Source of the DNA: Bacteroidota bacterium
GTDB lineage: Bacteria > Bacteroidota > Bacteroidia > Flavobacteriales_F > PHOS-HE28
Reading direction: 5' to 3'
Assembly (NCBI GenBank): GCA_023418095.1
Contig: JAEZDL010000144.1
Location: 1 to 55,245 of the forward strand
Length of the DNA: 55,245 nucleotides
The number at the start of each line of letters is the position of its first letter. The stretch's first letter is position 1. The notes beneath the pieces were generated by a model. That model searched no databases. It saw nothing but the letters and a program-made list of their open reading frames with translations, and had not been told where the DNA came from. This document shows, piece after piece, positions 47,175 to 55,245 of the stretch. The position numbers were made by a program, and so were the translations under genes.

Positions 47175-48488
47175 GTGAAGAAGCCCCGGTCACTTATTAT
47201 CAGCACATATTTCCCTCCAAGCTCATCCACAGGTTCCAGCCGACCGTATTACCTGGCCAGGCATATCGCGGACGCGGGCTATGAGGTGACCGTGATCACC
47301 ACCGAGGTGACAGCTTCTTTGAATTGGTCGCCGCCAATGGACGGCATACAGGTGATACGAGCGAAGGCTACCTCCGTACAGAGGGACCTGGGGGTGGTGC
47401 AAGCGGCGATCGCCCGCTTAAAAGAGCGCACCGTTGGAAAGGGCAGCAACCGCTTTTTCCGGTTGTTGGCCGATCTTGTACTTCCTGTATTCCATTCCTC
47501 CCGATGGGACCTGCTGCCTTCCGAGATCGAAGCCAGGGCAGGTAAATGTGACTTGATCATTGCCACCGGCCCAGTTTGGAATACGTTCGATCTGGCCGCA
47601 CAACTATCCTCCAGATGGGACGCCACCTTGTTGCTCGATTATCGCGACCCTTGGAATGCATTGGATCCGGCCGTAGCGCTCCATAGTCTTAACTGGCATG
47701 GAAAAGGTCTGGCTGGCTGGTTGAAGATGAAACGATCGATAAGCGTGGAACGACGCATCGTTCAACAGGCGAACGGGATCACCGCTACGAGCCCGGCATA
47801 TCTGGCCAATGCCTTGCGGTTCTGTGGCAACAAACCGTCACGGGTGATCTATAACGGTTTTCGCTCCAGGAAGCCGGAAAGGACGGCCGGCCGCAATCCC
47901 AAGCTTACCCTGTTGTATGCCGGGAAGCTCTACATGGAACAGGATTGGGACTTGATCATGAAAGGCCTGGAGATCGTGCGATCGGAATCCGCGGAGATCG
48001 CAGAAGGGATCGAGATCCAATTGTGGGGAGCGGATATGTCCGACACTGAAAAGATGGATGGACTGAAGGATTTTGGAAGAAGGACAAGGATGATGCGGTT
48101 CTTTCCAGCGACCGATAGAGGATCTTTCGAACAGATCCAACAGAACGCCGATATTCTGTTATCCGTGATCAGTGAAGGCAACCGGGGCCAGATCCCGTTG
48201 AAGTTGATCGATTACCTGGGTCTTGCAGCTCCCATATTGCTGACCGGACACACGAGAGGCGTGCAGCAGGAGATCCTTGAGGACACAAAAAGAGGTAGGT
48301 CTATTTCGACCGCAAGGGAATTGGCGGAATTCCTGGTGGCCGCTCATACCAGGTGGAGTGCGGGAGAAGTACTTGCTGAGCCGGGAGATCTGAAAATGCT
48401 GGAGAAGTTCAAGATCGAGGATCAGATGGGATCATGGTTCGATCTCATGCTTCAAGTACACCAGGAACACATTCGTGCAACGGCCTGA
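47175..48488 (+). CDS. Glycosyltransferase, GT4-like (GT-B fold)
   Basis: A 437-residue cytoplasmic or membrane-associated transferase. STYFPPSSSTGSSRPYYLARHIADAGYEVTVITTEV is the GT-B N-terminal acceptor domain; LLYAGKLYMEQDWDLIMKGL begins the C-terminal nucleotide-sugar domain. The usual E-x7-E motif is replaced by ISEGNRGQIPLKLIDYLGLAAPILLTG, as in GT4 subfamilies of polysaccharide loci. Donor and linkage cannot be read. The start is GTG 47175 (MKKPRSLIIS), since no nearby ATG keeps the N-terminal strand. First gene of a six-gene plus-strand set. Confidence 0.82.
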   Translation: MKKPRSLIISTYFPPSSSTGSSRPYYLARHIADAGYEVTVITTEVTASLNWSPPMDGIQVIRAKATSVQRDLGVVQAAIARLKERTVGKGSNRFFRLLADLVLPVFHSSRWDLLPSEIEARAGKCDLIIATGPVWNTFDLAAQLSSRWDATLLLDYRDPWNALDPAVALHSLNWHGKGLAGWLKMKRSISVERRIVQQANGITATSPAYLANALRFCGNKPSRVIYNGFRSRKPERTAGRNPKLTLLYAGKLYMEQDWDLIMKGLEIVRSESAEIAEGIEIQLWGADMSDTEKMDGLKDFGRRTRMMRFFPATDRGSFEQIQQNADILLSVISEGNRGQIPLKLIDYLGLAAPILLTGHTRGVQQEILEDTKRGRSISTARELAEFLVAAHTRWSAGEVLAEPGDLKMLEKFKIEDQMGSWFDLMLQVHQEHIRATA

Positions 48489-48537
48489 TCCGGGAGATGC
48501 GTAACCGGGCATTTCTTTGCATGATGAGCGTTCGGGC

Positions 48538-49869
48538 ATGTCATTGAAGAAAGGCGTTTTCTACACCTTGCTTACCCAGGCACCCACCTTGGTATTGTTC
48601 TTCGTTGCGAGCACACTCATAACCCGGTTACTGGGTGATGAAGGTCGTGGGGCGTATATCCTCCTCACGAACCAGATCGTGCTTTTCACTGTACTGCTTT
48701 GGTTCAACCTTGGTACAGGCATCACTTATTTTACTTCAAGATCCAACGAGCTCGGCACATCCATCACGCACATCGTAGCCACGCTTTTTCTTCTTCAGAT
48801 CGCGATCGTTCCGCTGATCATGATAGGCTTGTATCTCATTGAGCCGTTACAGGACATATTCATGCCCGAACAGGCCATCCATTGGGCATATTATGCTTAT
48901 GTCGGTTCGAACATCATCCTTGGCCTCTACCACTCCGCAGTATCGGCCGTGCTATTGGGCTTGAAGCATTTCAAAGCGCTCAATATCATGACGATTTTGA
49001 ACGCGGCGCTGAGCGCGACCGGCTTCCTCATACTTTTCATCATCAATGGGGATACGGCATCGGTGGATATGCTACCCGATATCTTAATTGTTTCAATGTC
49101 CATTCTATTCATAGTATCGGTGATCTGGACGATCTATTATTCCGTGTTGGTAGGGATCATGCCAAGGCCGGTGTTCAATTGGTCATTCCTCAAGCCGGTC
49201 TTCCTGTTCTCCTTGATAGGATACGGGAGTATTGTGATCAACCTCATCAATTATCGCTTCGATGTGTGGGTGGTTGCCGAATATCATGGCGCGGCCGCTC
49301 TTGGATTGTATGGCGTGGCCGTGGGTCTGGGGCAACTCCTGTTCAACATACCAGAACCATTTTCAAAGGTGGTCGTCCCTTTCATCTACGGAGATGATAC
49401 CGATGAGATGTTGCAGCGTTACAAGAGCCTTGCACGGCTTAATTTTACGATCGTGCTCGCACTGGCGGTCCTTCTGGCATCCGTAGGACATTGGATCGTT
49501 CCTATGTTGTTCGGCAATGTCTTCTCCGCCTCCTTGCCCGCCCTGTATCTATTGTTGCCCGGCATCCTGTTCAGTAGCGCCACAAAAATGATGGCCCAAC
49601 TAGTGATACAGCGGCAAATGCAGCATTTCAACCTTTATGCCACCATTATAGGCGCAGTGGTCACCATTTCGCTCGATCTGCTGCTCATTCCGCGTTGGGG
49701 GATCGAAGGTGCAGCGATCGCGACCAGCCTCGCCTACCTTTCCATCCTACTGGTGGTGACCTTCACCATTCGATCGAAGATCGGCATACCTGTGCATGAC
49801 ATGTTCCTCATACGAGTGAATGATCTTCGGAATCTGACCAGATCGATACCATGGAGAGTGCTGAAATAA
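48538..49869 (+). CDS. Oligosaccharide flippase (Wzx/MATE-like)
   Basis: A 443-residue membrane protein with about twelve segments, starting MSLKKGVFYTLLTQAPTLVL and FFVASTLITRLLGDEGRGAY, the typical N-terminus of polysaccharide flippases (MOP superfamily). It would move lipid-linked glycan units across the inner membrane. KMMAQLVIQRQMQHFNLYATIIGAVVTISLDLLLIPRWGIEGAAIATSLAY is the conserved tenth-to-twelfth helix region. ATG 48538 is used; the frame is open back to TTG 48517, where a CTTTG box lies. The 3' end overlaps the next gene by 19 bp. Confidence 0.88.
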   Translation: MSLKKGVFYTLLTQAPTLVLFFVASTLITRLLGDEGRGAYILLTNQIVLFTVLLWFNLGTGITYFTSRSNELGTSITHIVATLFLLQIAIVPLIMIGLYLIEPLQDIFMPEQAIHWAYYAYVGSNIILGLYHSAVSAVLLGLKHFKALNIMTILNAALSATGFLILFIINGDTASVDMLPDILIVSMSILFIVSVIWTIYYSVLVGIMPRPVFNWSFLKPVFLFSLIGYGSIVINLINYRFDVWVVAEYHGAAALGLYGVAVGLGQLLFNIPEPFSKVVVPFIYGDDTDEMLQRYKSLARLNFTIVLALAVLLASVGHWIVPMLFGNVFSASLPALYLLLPGILFSSATKMMAQLVIQRQMQHFNLYATIIGAVVTISLDLLLIPRWGIEGAAIATSLAYLSILLVVTFTIRSKIGIPVHDMFLIRVNDLRNLTRSIPWRVLK

Positions 49870-50558
49870 GGGAATTCTATGACAAATTCGTCAGCCTCCA
49901 GAAGGTCACTGGCACGAACAAACGTCACCACAAAATACTCGAACTTGCTGAAAGGCATGGGTTGACGCGGGCTGCCAAGGTGCTGGAGATCGGTTGTGGC
50001 ATAGGCACTTTCACCGGTCTCATGGCCCGCCGGATGAAAGGAGAACTTCTTGCCTTGGACATCAGTCCGGCAAGCATTGATGTGGCGCGATCGCATTTGA
50101 AGGATCTTCCGAAGGTTCACGTCAAAGTGGCGGATGTGATACACGAGGATCTTGAAGGAAAATTCAATGCCATCATCCTTCCGGATGTTCTGGAGCACAT
50201 TCCATTCGATCAGCAGCCACTTTTGTTCAGGAAGCTCAAGGAACTGCTCGATGTGGATGGCAAGATCCTCATCCATAGTCCGGATCCCTTCTTCCTTGAA
50301 TGGGTGCGGGTTAACCAACCTGAGGTACTGCAGGTGGTCGATCTGCCATTATATCTGCCAAGACTTGCAACGGATCTTCACGCCGCAGGGCTTACCATCG
50401 ATCACTTCCAGCGCCATTGCATCTGGAGACAGGCCCCGGATTATATGGCCATGATCATTTCACATGTTCCTGTGGATGAGGCATACCCGGATATAATCCA
50501 TAGGCCAAAAGGTATCCGTGGGATCCTGCACACCTTGAGGACCTTCCTCTTTAAATGA
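49851..50558 (+). CDS. Class I SAM-dependent methyltransferase
   Basis: A 235-residue methyltransferase. KVLEIGCGIGTFTGLMARRM (about 43-62) is motif I. LLALDISPASIDVA is the acidic post-I. FNAIILPDVLEHIPFDQQPLLFRKLKELLDVDGKILIHSP covers motifs II and III. The UbiE/Coq5-like core makes the substrate uncertain; the glycan context suggests sugar or lipid-carrier methylation. The start overlaps the flippase end by 19 bp. ends in LRTFLFK. Confidence 0.84.
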   Translation: MESAEIREFYDKFVSLQKVTGTNKRHHKILELAERHGLTRAAKVLEIGCGIGTFTGLMARRMKGELLALDISPASIDVARSHLKDLPKVHVKVADVIHEDLEGKFNAIILPDVLEHIPFDQQPLLFRKLKELLDVDGKILIHSPDPFFLEWVRVNQPEVLQVVDLPLYLPRLATDLHAAGLTIDHFQRHCIWRQAPDYMAMIISHVPVDEAYPDIIHRPKGIRGILHTLRTFLFK

Positions 50559-50565
50559 ACCCGTC

Positions 50566-51738
50566 TTGAGCAAAAGGCGACGCATCCTATGTTTCGTGGC
50601 CTGGTGGCCCGATGAGGAGCAATTCACAGGCGTGTTCATAAAGGAGCATATAAAGGCCATCGCATTGCGCCACGATGTGCAAGTGATCCATATCCGGTAC
50701 TTCCGATCAGGCTTCTCGTTGCCAAGAACGGAATTTTCAAGTACGATCGAGGATGGTCTTCCCATCCACCGGATCAGGATCAAGACCCCGATCTGGCGGT
50801 TCGGCATGCTCGATCGAGCGATAAGGTCAGCCTATTTCAAAATGACCAGGAAGTTGACCTCGAAGCATCGGTATGATCTGGTCCATGTTCATGTGCTGGA
50901 TCAGACGACCCGACACGTTCCGGCTGTTGCGGAAGCACTGGATCTTCCCATGGTGCTTACCGAACATTTCAGTTTCTATCATACAGGTATAAAAGCGTTG
51001 CCTCAAGAAGAGCAGGTCGTACAACGAAAGGCGCTGCAGAATTGGTTGAGCAACGATCGTTTGAAATTGGTGATGCCTGTTTCAAAGGACCTGGCCAACG
51101 TCATGATCAGGGATTATCACCTGGTGAAGGAAAAGGTGCAGGTAGTCCCCAACATCGCTTCCGATGAATTCAGGCCCGCTGGAGTGAAGCCGGCCATCCC
51201 ACCTTTCCGGCTGTTCACGCTCGCCATCTGGCGCCCACCAAAGGATCATCACGTTCTTATTGAGGCTTTGAAACTCCTACCCCGTCAAACCACCCGGCAA
51301 TGGGAGATGGTCTGGGGTGGTTACGGGCCGGATATGGATACGATCATCGCTCGATGTGCGGAAGAGATCCCCTGGATATCCATCAAGTTCACAGGTTACA
51401 TGGATAAAGAAGCGATCGCTCGCGAGATGCGGAATGCCCATTTGTTCGTCCTACCCACCACGGCCGAGAATCTTCCCTGTGTGCTTTTGGAAAGCCTTTG
51501 TACAGGAACTCCTGTCATCTCCATGGCCGTGAACGGGATCCCCGAGATCGTGCATGAGCGGAATGGGATCCTTGTTCCACCTTCCGATCCACAGGCACTT
51601 TCAAAAGCCCTGCTTGATGCCGCATCCGAAAAGGTGCGTTTTGATCATGCCGCCATTTCGAATGAAGCCATCTCCAAATACTGTGAGACTGCTGTCTCAA
51701 CTGCGATCGACCAGGCGTACCAGAGGATCGGATCATGA
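50566..51738 (+). CDS. Glycosyltransferase family 4 protein
   Basis: A 390-residue GT-B transferase. RRILCFVAWWPDEEQFTGVFIKEHIKAI starts the acceptor domain. FRLFTLAIWRPPKDHHVLIEALKLL begins the donor domain. LPTTAENLPCVLLESLCTGTPVISMAVNGIPEIV is a classic retaining GT4 E-x7-E motif (here AEN...LLES). The start is TTG 50566 (MSKRRRIL), 7 bp after the methyltransferase stop; a start further in would remove the first strand. The stop overlaps the next start by ATGA. Confidence 0.88.
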   Translation: MSKRRRILCFVAWWPDEEQFTGVFIKEHIKAIALRHDVQVIHIRYFRSGFSLPRTEFSSTIEDGLPIHRIRIKTPIWRFGMLDRAIRSAYFKMTRKLTSKHRYDLVHVHVLDQTTRHVPAVAEALDLPMVLTEHFSFYHTGIKALPQEEQVVQRKALQNWLSNDRLKLVMPVSKDLANVMIRDYHLVKEKVQVVPNIASDEFRPAGVKPAIPPFRLFTLAIWRPPKDHHVLIEALKLLPRQTTRQWEMVWGGYGPDMDTIIARCAEEIPWISIKFTGYMDKEAIAREMRNAHLFVLPTTAENLPCVLLESLCTGTPVISMAVNGIPEIVHERNGILVPPSDPQALSKALLDAASEKVRFDHAAISNEAISKYCETAVSTAIDQAYQRIGS

Positions 51739-52613
51739 ACTTTGATGGTGACCATGATCACGTGATGGAGGATCAACAGTGGCCGCAGCAGCCTAAGATC
51801 AGTGTGATCATGGCCGCATATAATGCCGAGCCTTTCATCCGATCGGCCATTGATTCCGTATTGGACCAGGTCTGGTCGAATTGGGAGCTGATCGTGGTGA
51901 ATGATGGGAGCCAGGACGGAACTTCGAAGATCCTGGAAGACTATAAAGATCCCCGTATCAAAGTGATCCATCAATCCAACCGGGGAGTGAGCAGGGCGCG
52001 CAATCGCGCGTGGAACGAGGCCTCAGGTGAGATGATCGCTTTCCTGGATGCGGATGATATACTACCACCAAGAAGCCTGGCGGCTAGAGCCGAACTGTTG
52101 ATCCGCGATCCTAATGTGATGTTCGCGGACGGAGCGGTCACCGCATTTTCAAGTCCGGGGAAGTATGAAATTTTATACAAGCCCTCACTGAAGGGAAATG
52201 TGTTCTCCGCCTTGATGCGTTTGAGCGATAAATGCTTTTTCGGACCATCGTGGATGATCAGGAGGACACCTATGACGGATTTACGATTTCCAGAACACAT
52301 GAGCCATGCGGAAGATCTCGCCCTGTACCTGAGCATAGCACGCGCTGGTTCATTCGATCATACCAACGAGGTCGTCCTTCACTACCGCAAGGGGCACGTT
52401 TCCGCCATGTCCGATCTACAGGGTCTTGACAAGGGATATGTGGACCTGTACCGGTTCGCCCGGCACTTGATACCGGCACCCGCCGATCAGGAATTGAACT
52501 GGTTATGGGGAAGGATCCGTAGCGTGATGGTGCGTGGTTATCTGAAAGCGGGGGATCCACTGGCCGCATTGAAGGTGTTCCTTCGCAAAAAGCCTCAGCC
52601 TTCCCGGGAATGA
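51735..52613 (+). CDS. Glycosyltransferase family 2 protein
   Basis: A 292-residue GT-A transferase. ISVIMAAYNAEPFIRSAIDSVLDQ (about 23-46), VVNDGSQDGT (about 55) and MIAFLDADDILPP with the metal-binding DxD (about 102) are the GT2 core. A C-terminal region (LYLSIARAGSFDHTNEVVLHYRKG) follows. The first 20 residues (NFDGDHDHVMEDQQWPQQP) are an acidic extension, and Met11 is an alternative start. Overlaps by ATGA at both ends, so it is tightly co-translated with its two GT4 neighbours. Confidence 0.9.
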   Translation: MNFDGDHDHVMEDQQWPQQPKISVIMAAYNAEPFIRSAIDSVLDQVWSNWELIVVNDGSQDGTSKILEDYKDPRIKVIHQSNRGVSRARNRAWNEASGEMIAFLDADDILPPRSLAARAELLIRDPNVMFADGAVTAFSSPGKYEILYKPSLKGNVFSALMRLSDKCFFGPSWMIRRTPMTDLRFPEHMSHAEDLALYLSIARAGSFDHTNEVVLHYRKGHVSAMSDLQGLDKGYVDLYRFARHLIPAPADQELNWLWGRIRSVMVRGYLKAGDPLAALKVFLRKKPQPSRE

Positions 52614-53800
52614 CACGAAAGAAGAATATCCTGTTCCTGAGCTATTGGAGTTTACGCGAACCCCTCACCGCTGCTGCCATCTTCCCATACCTGAAAATAC
52701 TTTCCGAAAGAAGTGATGTGGACCAGATCCACCTTGTTACGATCGAAACCACCAGTGGCTTTCTTCCGGAGGTGAAACTGGATTTGGAAAAAGTGACCCA
52801 TCATGCCATAGTACCCCGGATGAAATGGTCATACTACCTGTCGAAGATCCACCTGCAACTCAAGGCGATCGTATGGTTGCTCAAGTTCGTGCGAAAGAAC
52901 AGCATCGATCTGATATTTGCGAAGGCCTCCATGGCCGGGGCGATCGTACATGTGATCCATTGGCTCACGGGTATCCCATATATCGTTGAATCCTATGAGC
53001 CACATTCGGTCTACATGTTGGAATGCGGAGTATGGAGCAGAAAGAGCTTGCGCTACAGGTTCGCCCATTACATGGAAAAACTCCAGTTGCGCAATGCTGA
53101 ATACATCATTACGGTAACACACAATCATCGCGAGGATCTTATCGCGGAGGGATCAGACCCGGATAGGATAAAGGTCATCCCATCGATAACGGACCTTAAT
53201 GAATTCCAGCCGAAGGAGAGAGATCGGTCGCGGATAAGGGCAAAATTCTCCATTCCCATGGAAAGTACCGTTGGTATATATGTGGGAAAGTTCGGTGGTC
53301 TCTACTTTGATGAGGAGGCTTATGAGATCTTTTCCCGGGCCATCGGGCACTTCAAGGACCTGCACCTGATCGTACTCTCGCCTGCAGACCCGCAACATAT
53401 CAGGGAACGCGCGGAATTAGCGGGCATCCCCTCCGATCGGTTCCATGTGCTCATGGCACCGCACGTTGAAGTACCTGCCTATCTATCGGCAGCGGATTTC
53501 GCTTTCAGCACGATCAAGCCCTCCCCCATCAAGCGTTATCAATGCCCGATCAAGAATGGTGAATATTGGGCCAATGGCCTACCCATCCTCATGACCGATG
53601 GAATAGCCGATGAACACCGGCTGATGCGAAAAGGCATTGGTGGCAGCGTCTTCCAAGGAGATCTTTCCGATCTGGATGAAGCCCTGGAAGTGATCGAGGA
53701 GATACTTGCCGACCCAGACCACAAGGCGCAGATAATCGCCCTTGCAGCAAAATATAAATCCATCGATATCGCGAAGGCCATCTATGAAGAGATCCTCTAA
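52610..53800 (+). CDS. Glycosyltransferase, GT4-like
   Basis: A 396-residue GT-B protein. The N-terminal strand is KKNILFLSYWSLREPLTAAAIFPYL. PYIVESYEPHSVYMLECGVW is the acceptor-domain loop. VGIYVGKFGGLYFDEEAYEIF begins the donor domain, and CPIKNGEYWANGLPILMTDGIAD replaces the usual EGF-motif. It is the last plus-strand gene in the set. Its TAA overlaps the TAG of the convergent membrane protein: CTAA at 53797-53800 holds both stops. The linkage is unknown. Confidence 0.82.
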   Translation: MTRKKNILFLSYWSLREPLTAAAIFPYLKILSERSDVDQIHLVTIETTSGFLPEVKLDLEKVTHHAIVPRMKWSYYLSKIHLQLKAIVWLLKFVRKNSIDLIFAKASMAGAIVHVIHWLTGIPYIVESYEPHSVYMLECGVWSRKSLRYRFAHYMEKLQLRNAEYIITVTHNHREDLIAEGSDPDRIKVIPSITDLNEFQPKERDRSRIRAKFSIPMESTVGIYVGKFGGLYFDEEAYEIFSRAIGHFKDLHLIVLSPADPQHIRERAELAGIPSDRFHVLMAPHVEVPAYLSAADFAFSTIKPSPIKRYQCPIKNGEYWANGLPILMTDGIADEHRLMRKGIGGSVFQGDLSDLDEALEVIEEILADPDHKAQIIALAAKYKSIDIAKAIYEEIL

Positions 53801-55236
53801 CCGAATTGCACGATCGTCCCAGCTTTGCCGCTGCCGGGTGATCTCAACCGGGCAACCTGTTTGCTGGCGCCTATCCGTGCCTTGATCTCGGAACCTTCCC
53901 GTGCACGATCGGGATCGCCATCGGCGAACCGCTCGAAGCTGAACCTTCCCCCTTTTCGTAACGTCTCCGCCCGCCTGTTCAGGATGTACGCCGTTATGAA
54001 CATGGCGGAAATGAAGAAGGGCAGCAATGGGATCTTGAACCGGACCATTGCACCGAAATTCGGCGTGGTCACCCCGATCATGAACGCATACCCGATCGAG
54101 AACAAATAACACATCTGTAGAAGCGGGTTCGATCGTAACAATGAAATGAAATGGACGAGCCGGGTTTTGATCAGGATATAGACGAAGAACAACAGGATCC
54201 AGGTATTCTCCAAAGCGGCAAGTACCATCACCACGTTGTTCGCCTCCAGGATCGATGGCCTGAAGAGCCCAGCGAACGACGCTTGTGGGAATTTCGATAG
54301 AACACTTGTCCACGTTGGTTCAATATCTCCCAGATCGAAGTAATTCTCACCATATTGGGCGCTACGTTTCAGGTCTTCCTGCGCGATCACGATCGTCTCC
54401 AGCGCCTTATCCAACGAGAATTTACTTAATCGATCACCAAGGCTTATCAACGTATAGTAGGAAAGGATCCCGAAAAGCGTGAAGGCCAAAGGCAGGAATA
54501 CCAGTCGAATGAGGAGATTGCGAAGTTTGGCCACTCTATGATATAAGATCCAAAGCAAGCTCGCCGGAAATATCATCATGAAGATGTATGGCTTCATGGT
54601 GATCATGATGAATGTGGCCAGCAGCACGATCACCCATGCGGATCTACGTTCCTGTTTCAGAAAGAAGATCCTGTCCATACCATGGATGTACCACGCCAGT
54701 GCCGTGAAGGTGAACGTATCCTTCATGATGCCCGATCCCCAGAAAACGGACGATGGGAAAAAGATGACCGATATGGCAAGCTGCCATTGCAGCCTTGGAT
54801 AGTATCGTACCAACGTACGATACAATCGCCAGACCCCTCCAAAGGCGAACGTACTTACGAAAGCAGCGCTCAAAAGAAAACTCTTGAATGAAAGCAGCAC
54901 CAACGGACTTATGATCCGCACCAGCATATAGGATCGGGTATCCACGTAGACATAGCCGAGCGGATAACCTGTATCGGAATTGAAGAAATGATAATAATTC
55001 TCGATCGAATTCTCAGCGAACAGCGCCTGCAGGTATTTCGCCGGATCGATGAGCGCGAGATCGGCCAATGGCAGCGCCGACCTGAAAAAACTGACAGTAT
55101 CACCATTGCCATAGTAGTACACGTAGATCATGGAGAAGAAGAAGCTTCCGAGGATCTTGGTGTAGAGGCCCCACAGATAATACTTGTACTCCGGATGGAT
55201 CTTGATGTTGAGATTCTTCTCCCTGGAATAGATCAC
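53797..55236 (-). CDS. Polytopic membrane protein of the glycan locus (possibly cut by the window)
   Basis: At least 479 residues with about nine or ten membrane segments. ISVIFFPSSVFWGSGIMKDTFTFTALAWYIHG and LRRTLVR-like cytosolic loops recall Bacteroidota polysaccharide-locus proteins of the EpsG/Wzy or GT39-like kind. A polymerase or lipid-linked sugar transferase is plausible but not shown. The frame is open to the window end at 55245. GTG 55236 is one possible start, otherwise the gene continues outside. The basic tail (about 430-479) is soluble. Convergent with the last glycosyltransferase gene, with overlapping stops. Confidence 0.75.
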   Translation of the reverse strand: MIYSREKNLNIKIHPEYKYYLWGLYTKILGSFFFSMIYVYYYGNGDTVSFFRSALPLADLALIDPAKYLQALFAENSIENYYHFFNSDTGYPLGYVYVDTRSYMLVRIISPLVLLSFKSFLLSAAFVSTFAFGGVWRLYRTLVRYYPRLQWQLAISVIFFPSSVFWGSGIMKDTFTFTALAWYIHGMDRIFFLKQERRSAWVIVLLATFIMITMKPYIFMMIFPASLLWILYHRVAKLRNLLIRLVFLPLAFTLFGILSYYTLISLGDRLSKFSLDKALETIVIAQEDLKRSAQYGENYFDLGDIEPTWTSVLSKFPQASFAGLFRPSILEANNVVMVLAALENTWILLFFVYILIKTRLVHFISLLRSNPLLQMCYLFSIGYAFMIGVTTPNFGAMVRFKIPLLPFFISAMFITAYILNRRAETLRKGGRFSFERFADGDPDRAREGSEIKARIGASKQVARLRSPGSGKAGTIVQFG

Positions 55237-55245
55237 TCCTACAAA

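Noticed and set aside
1..55245. tRNA, rRNA, tmRNA, RNase P or SRP RNA genes
   Set aside because: I searched the gaps by eye for T-loop, anticodon-stem and conserved core motifs and found none; small or divergent RNAs could still be missed.

Overview
The window looks like chromosome of a Bacteroidota bacterium, probably of Flavobacteriales type but fairly GC-rich. The evidence is three proteins with type IX secretion (T9SS) sorting or gliding-type C-termini, a complete menaquinone set in Bacteroidota order, a DUF4918/SMUG2-type uracil-DNA glycosylase, a PASTA protein divergent from ddl, and TAnnTTTG-like promoter boxes very close to start codons. No rRNA, tRNA, IS element, phage or CRISPR array was seen.

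Layout. 1-5.1 kb: a 57-residue Ser/Gly/Arg peptide, a K+/H+ antiporter, tgt, an LptF/G permease and an ArsR regulator with a Cys-rich small ORF. 5.5-13.2 kb: a uracil-DNA glycosylase, an acyl-CoA synthetase, an operon of two paralogous lipoproteins + DUF2490 barrel + SCO1, an SRPBCC protein and an ABC-F ATPase. 13.5-17.3 kb (minus): a TPR/PD40 protein and an MbnH/MbnP-like di-heme peroxidase and partner. 17.4-26.2 kb: AddA- and AddB-like helicase/nuclease genes, separated by an ElaA-type GNAT, a large PKD/CHU_C surface protein and a small unknown. 26.3-28.1 kb (minus): a T9SS cargo protein and an orphan OmpR-type regulator. 28.1-36.5 kb: menI-menF-menD-menB, then two minus-strand genes, then menA-menC-menE, followed by a DUF1275 protein. 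37.2-41.8 kb (minus): PASTA protein, T9SS cargo, rluD and DinB, divergent from ddl. 43-55 kb: a surface-glycan locus (fucosyltransferase-like protein, FkbM methyltransferase, GNAT, ChbG deacetylase, rdgB, four glycosyltransferases, a flippase, a methyltransferase and a polytopic membrane protein cut by the window edge).

The most unusual signals are non-coding. First, four or five intergenic elements share conserved arms (AGGGAT..AGCG and TAnAGCGnAnAGCCCGA) around different hairpins; they resemble a Bacteroidota structured-RNA or repeat class, possibly Flavo-1. Second, GATCG/CGATCG is strongly over-represented in genes and gaps alike, reminiscent of cyanobacterial HIP1. Third, 7- and 8-bp tandem arrays occur in gaps, two of them as inverted pairs. 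The lipoprotein gene inserted in the men cluster almost lacks the GATCG word, which suggests a later arrival.
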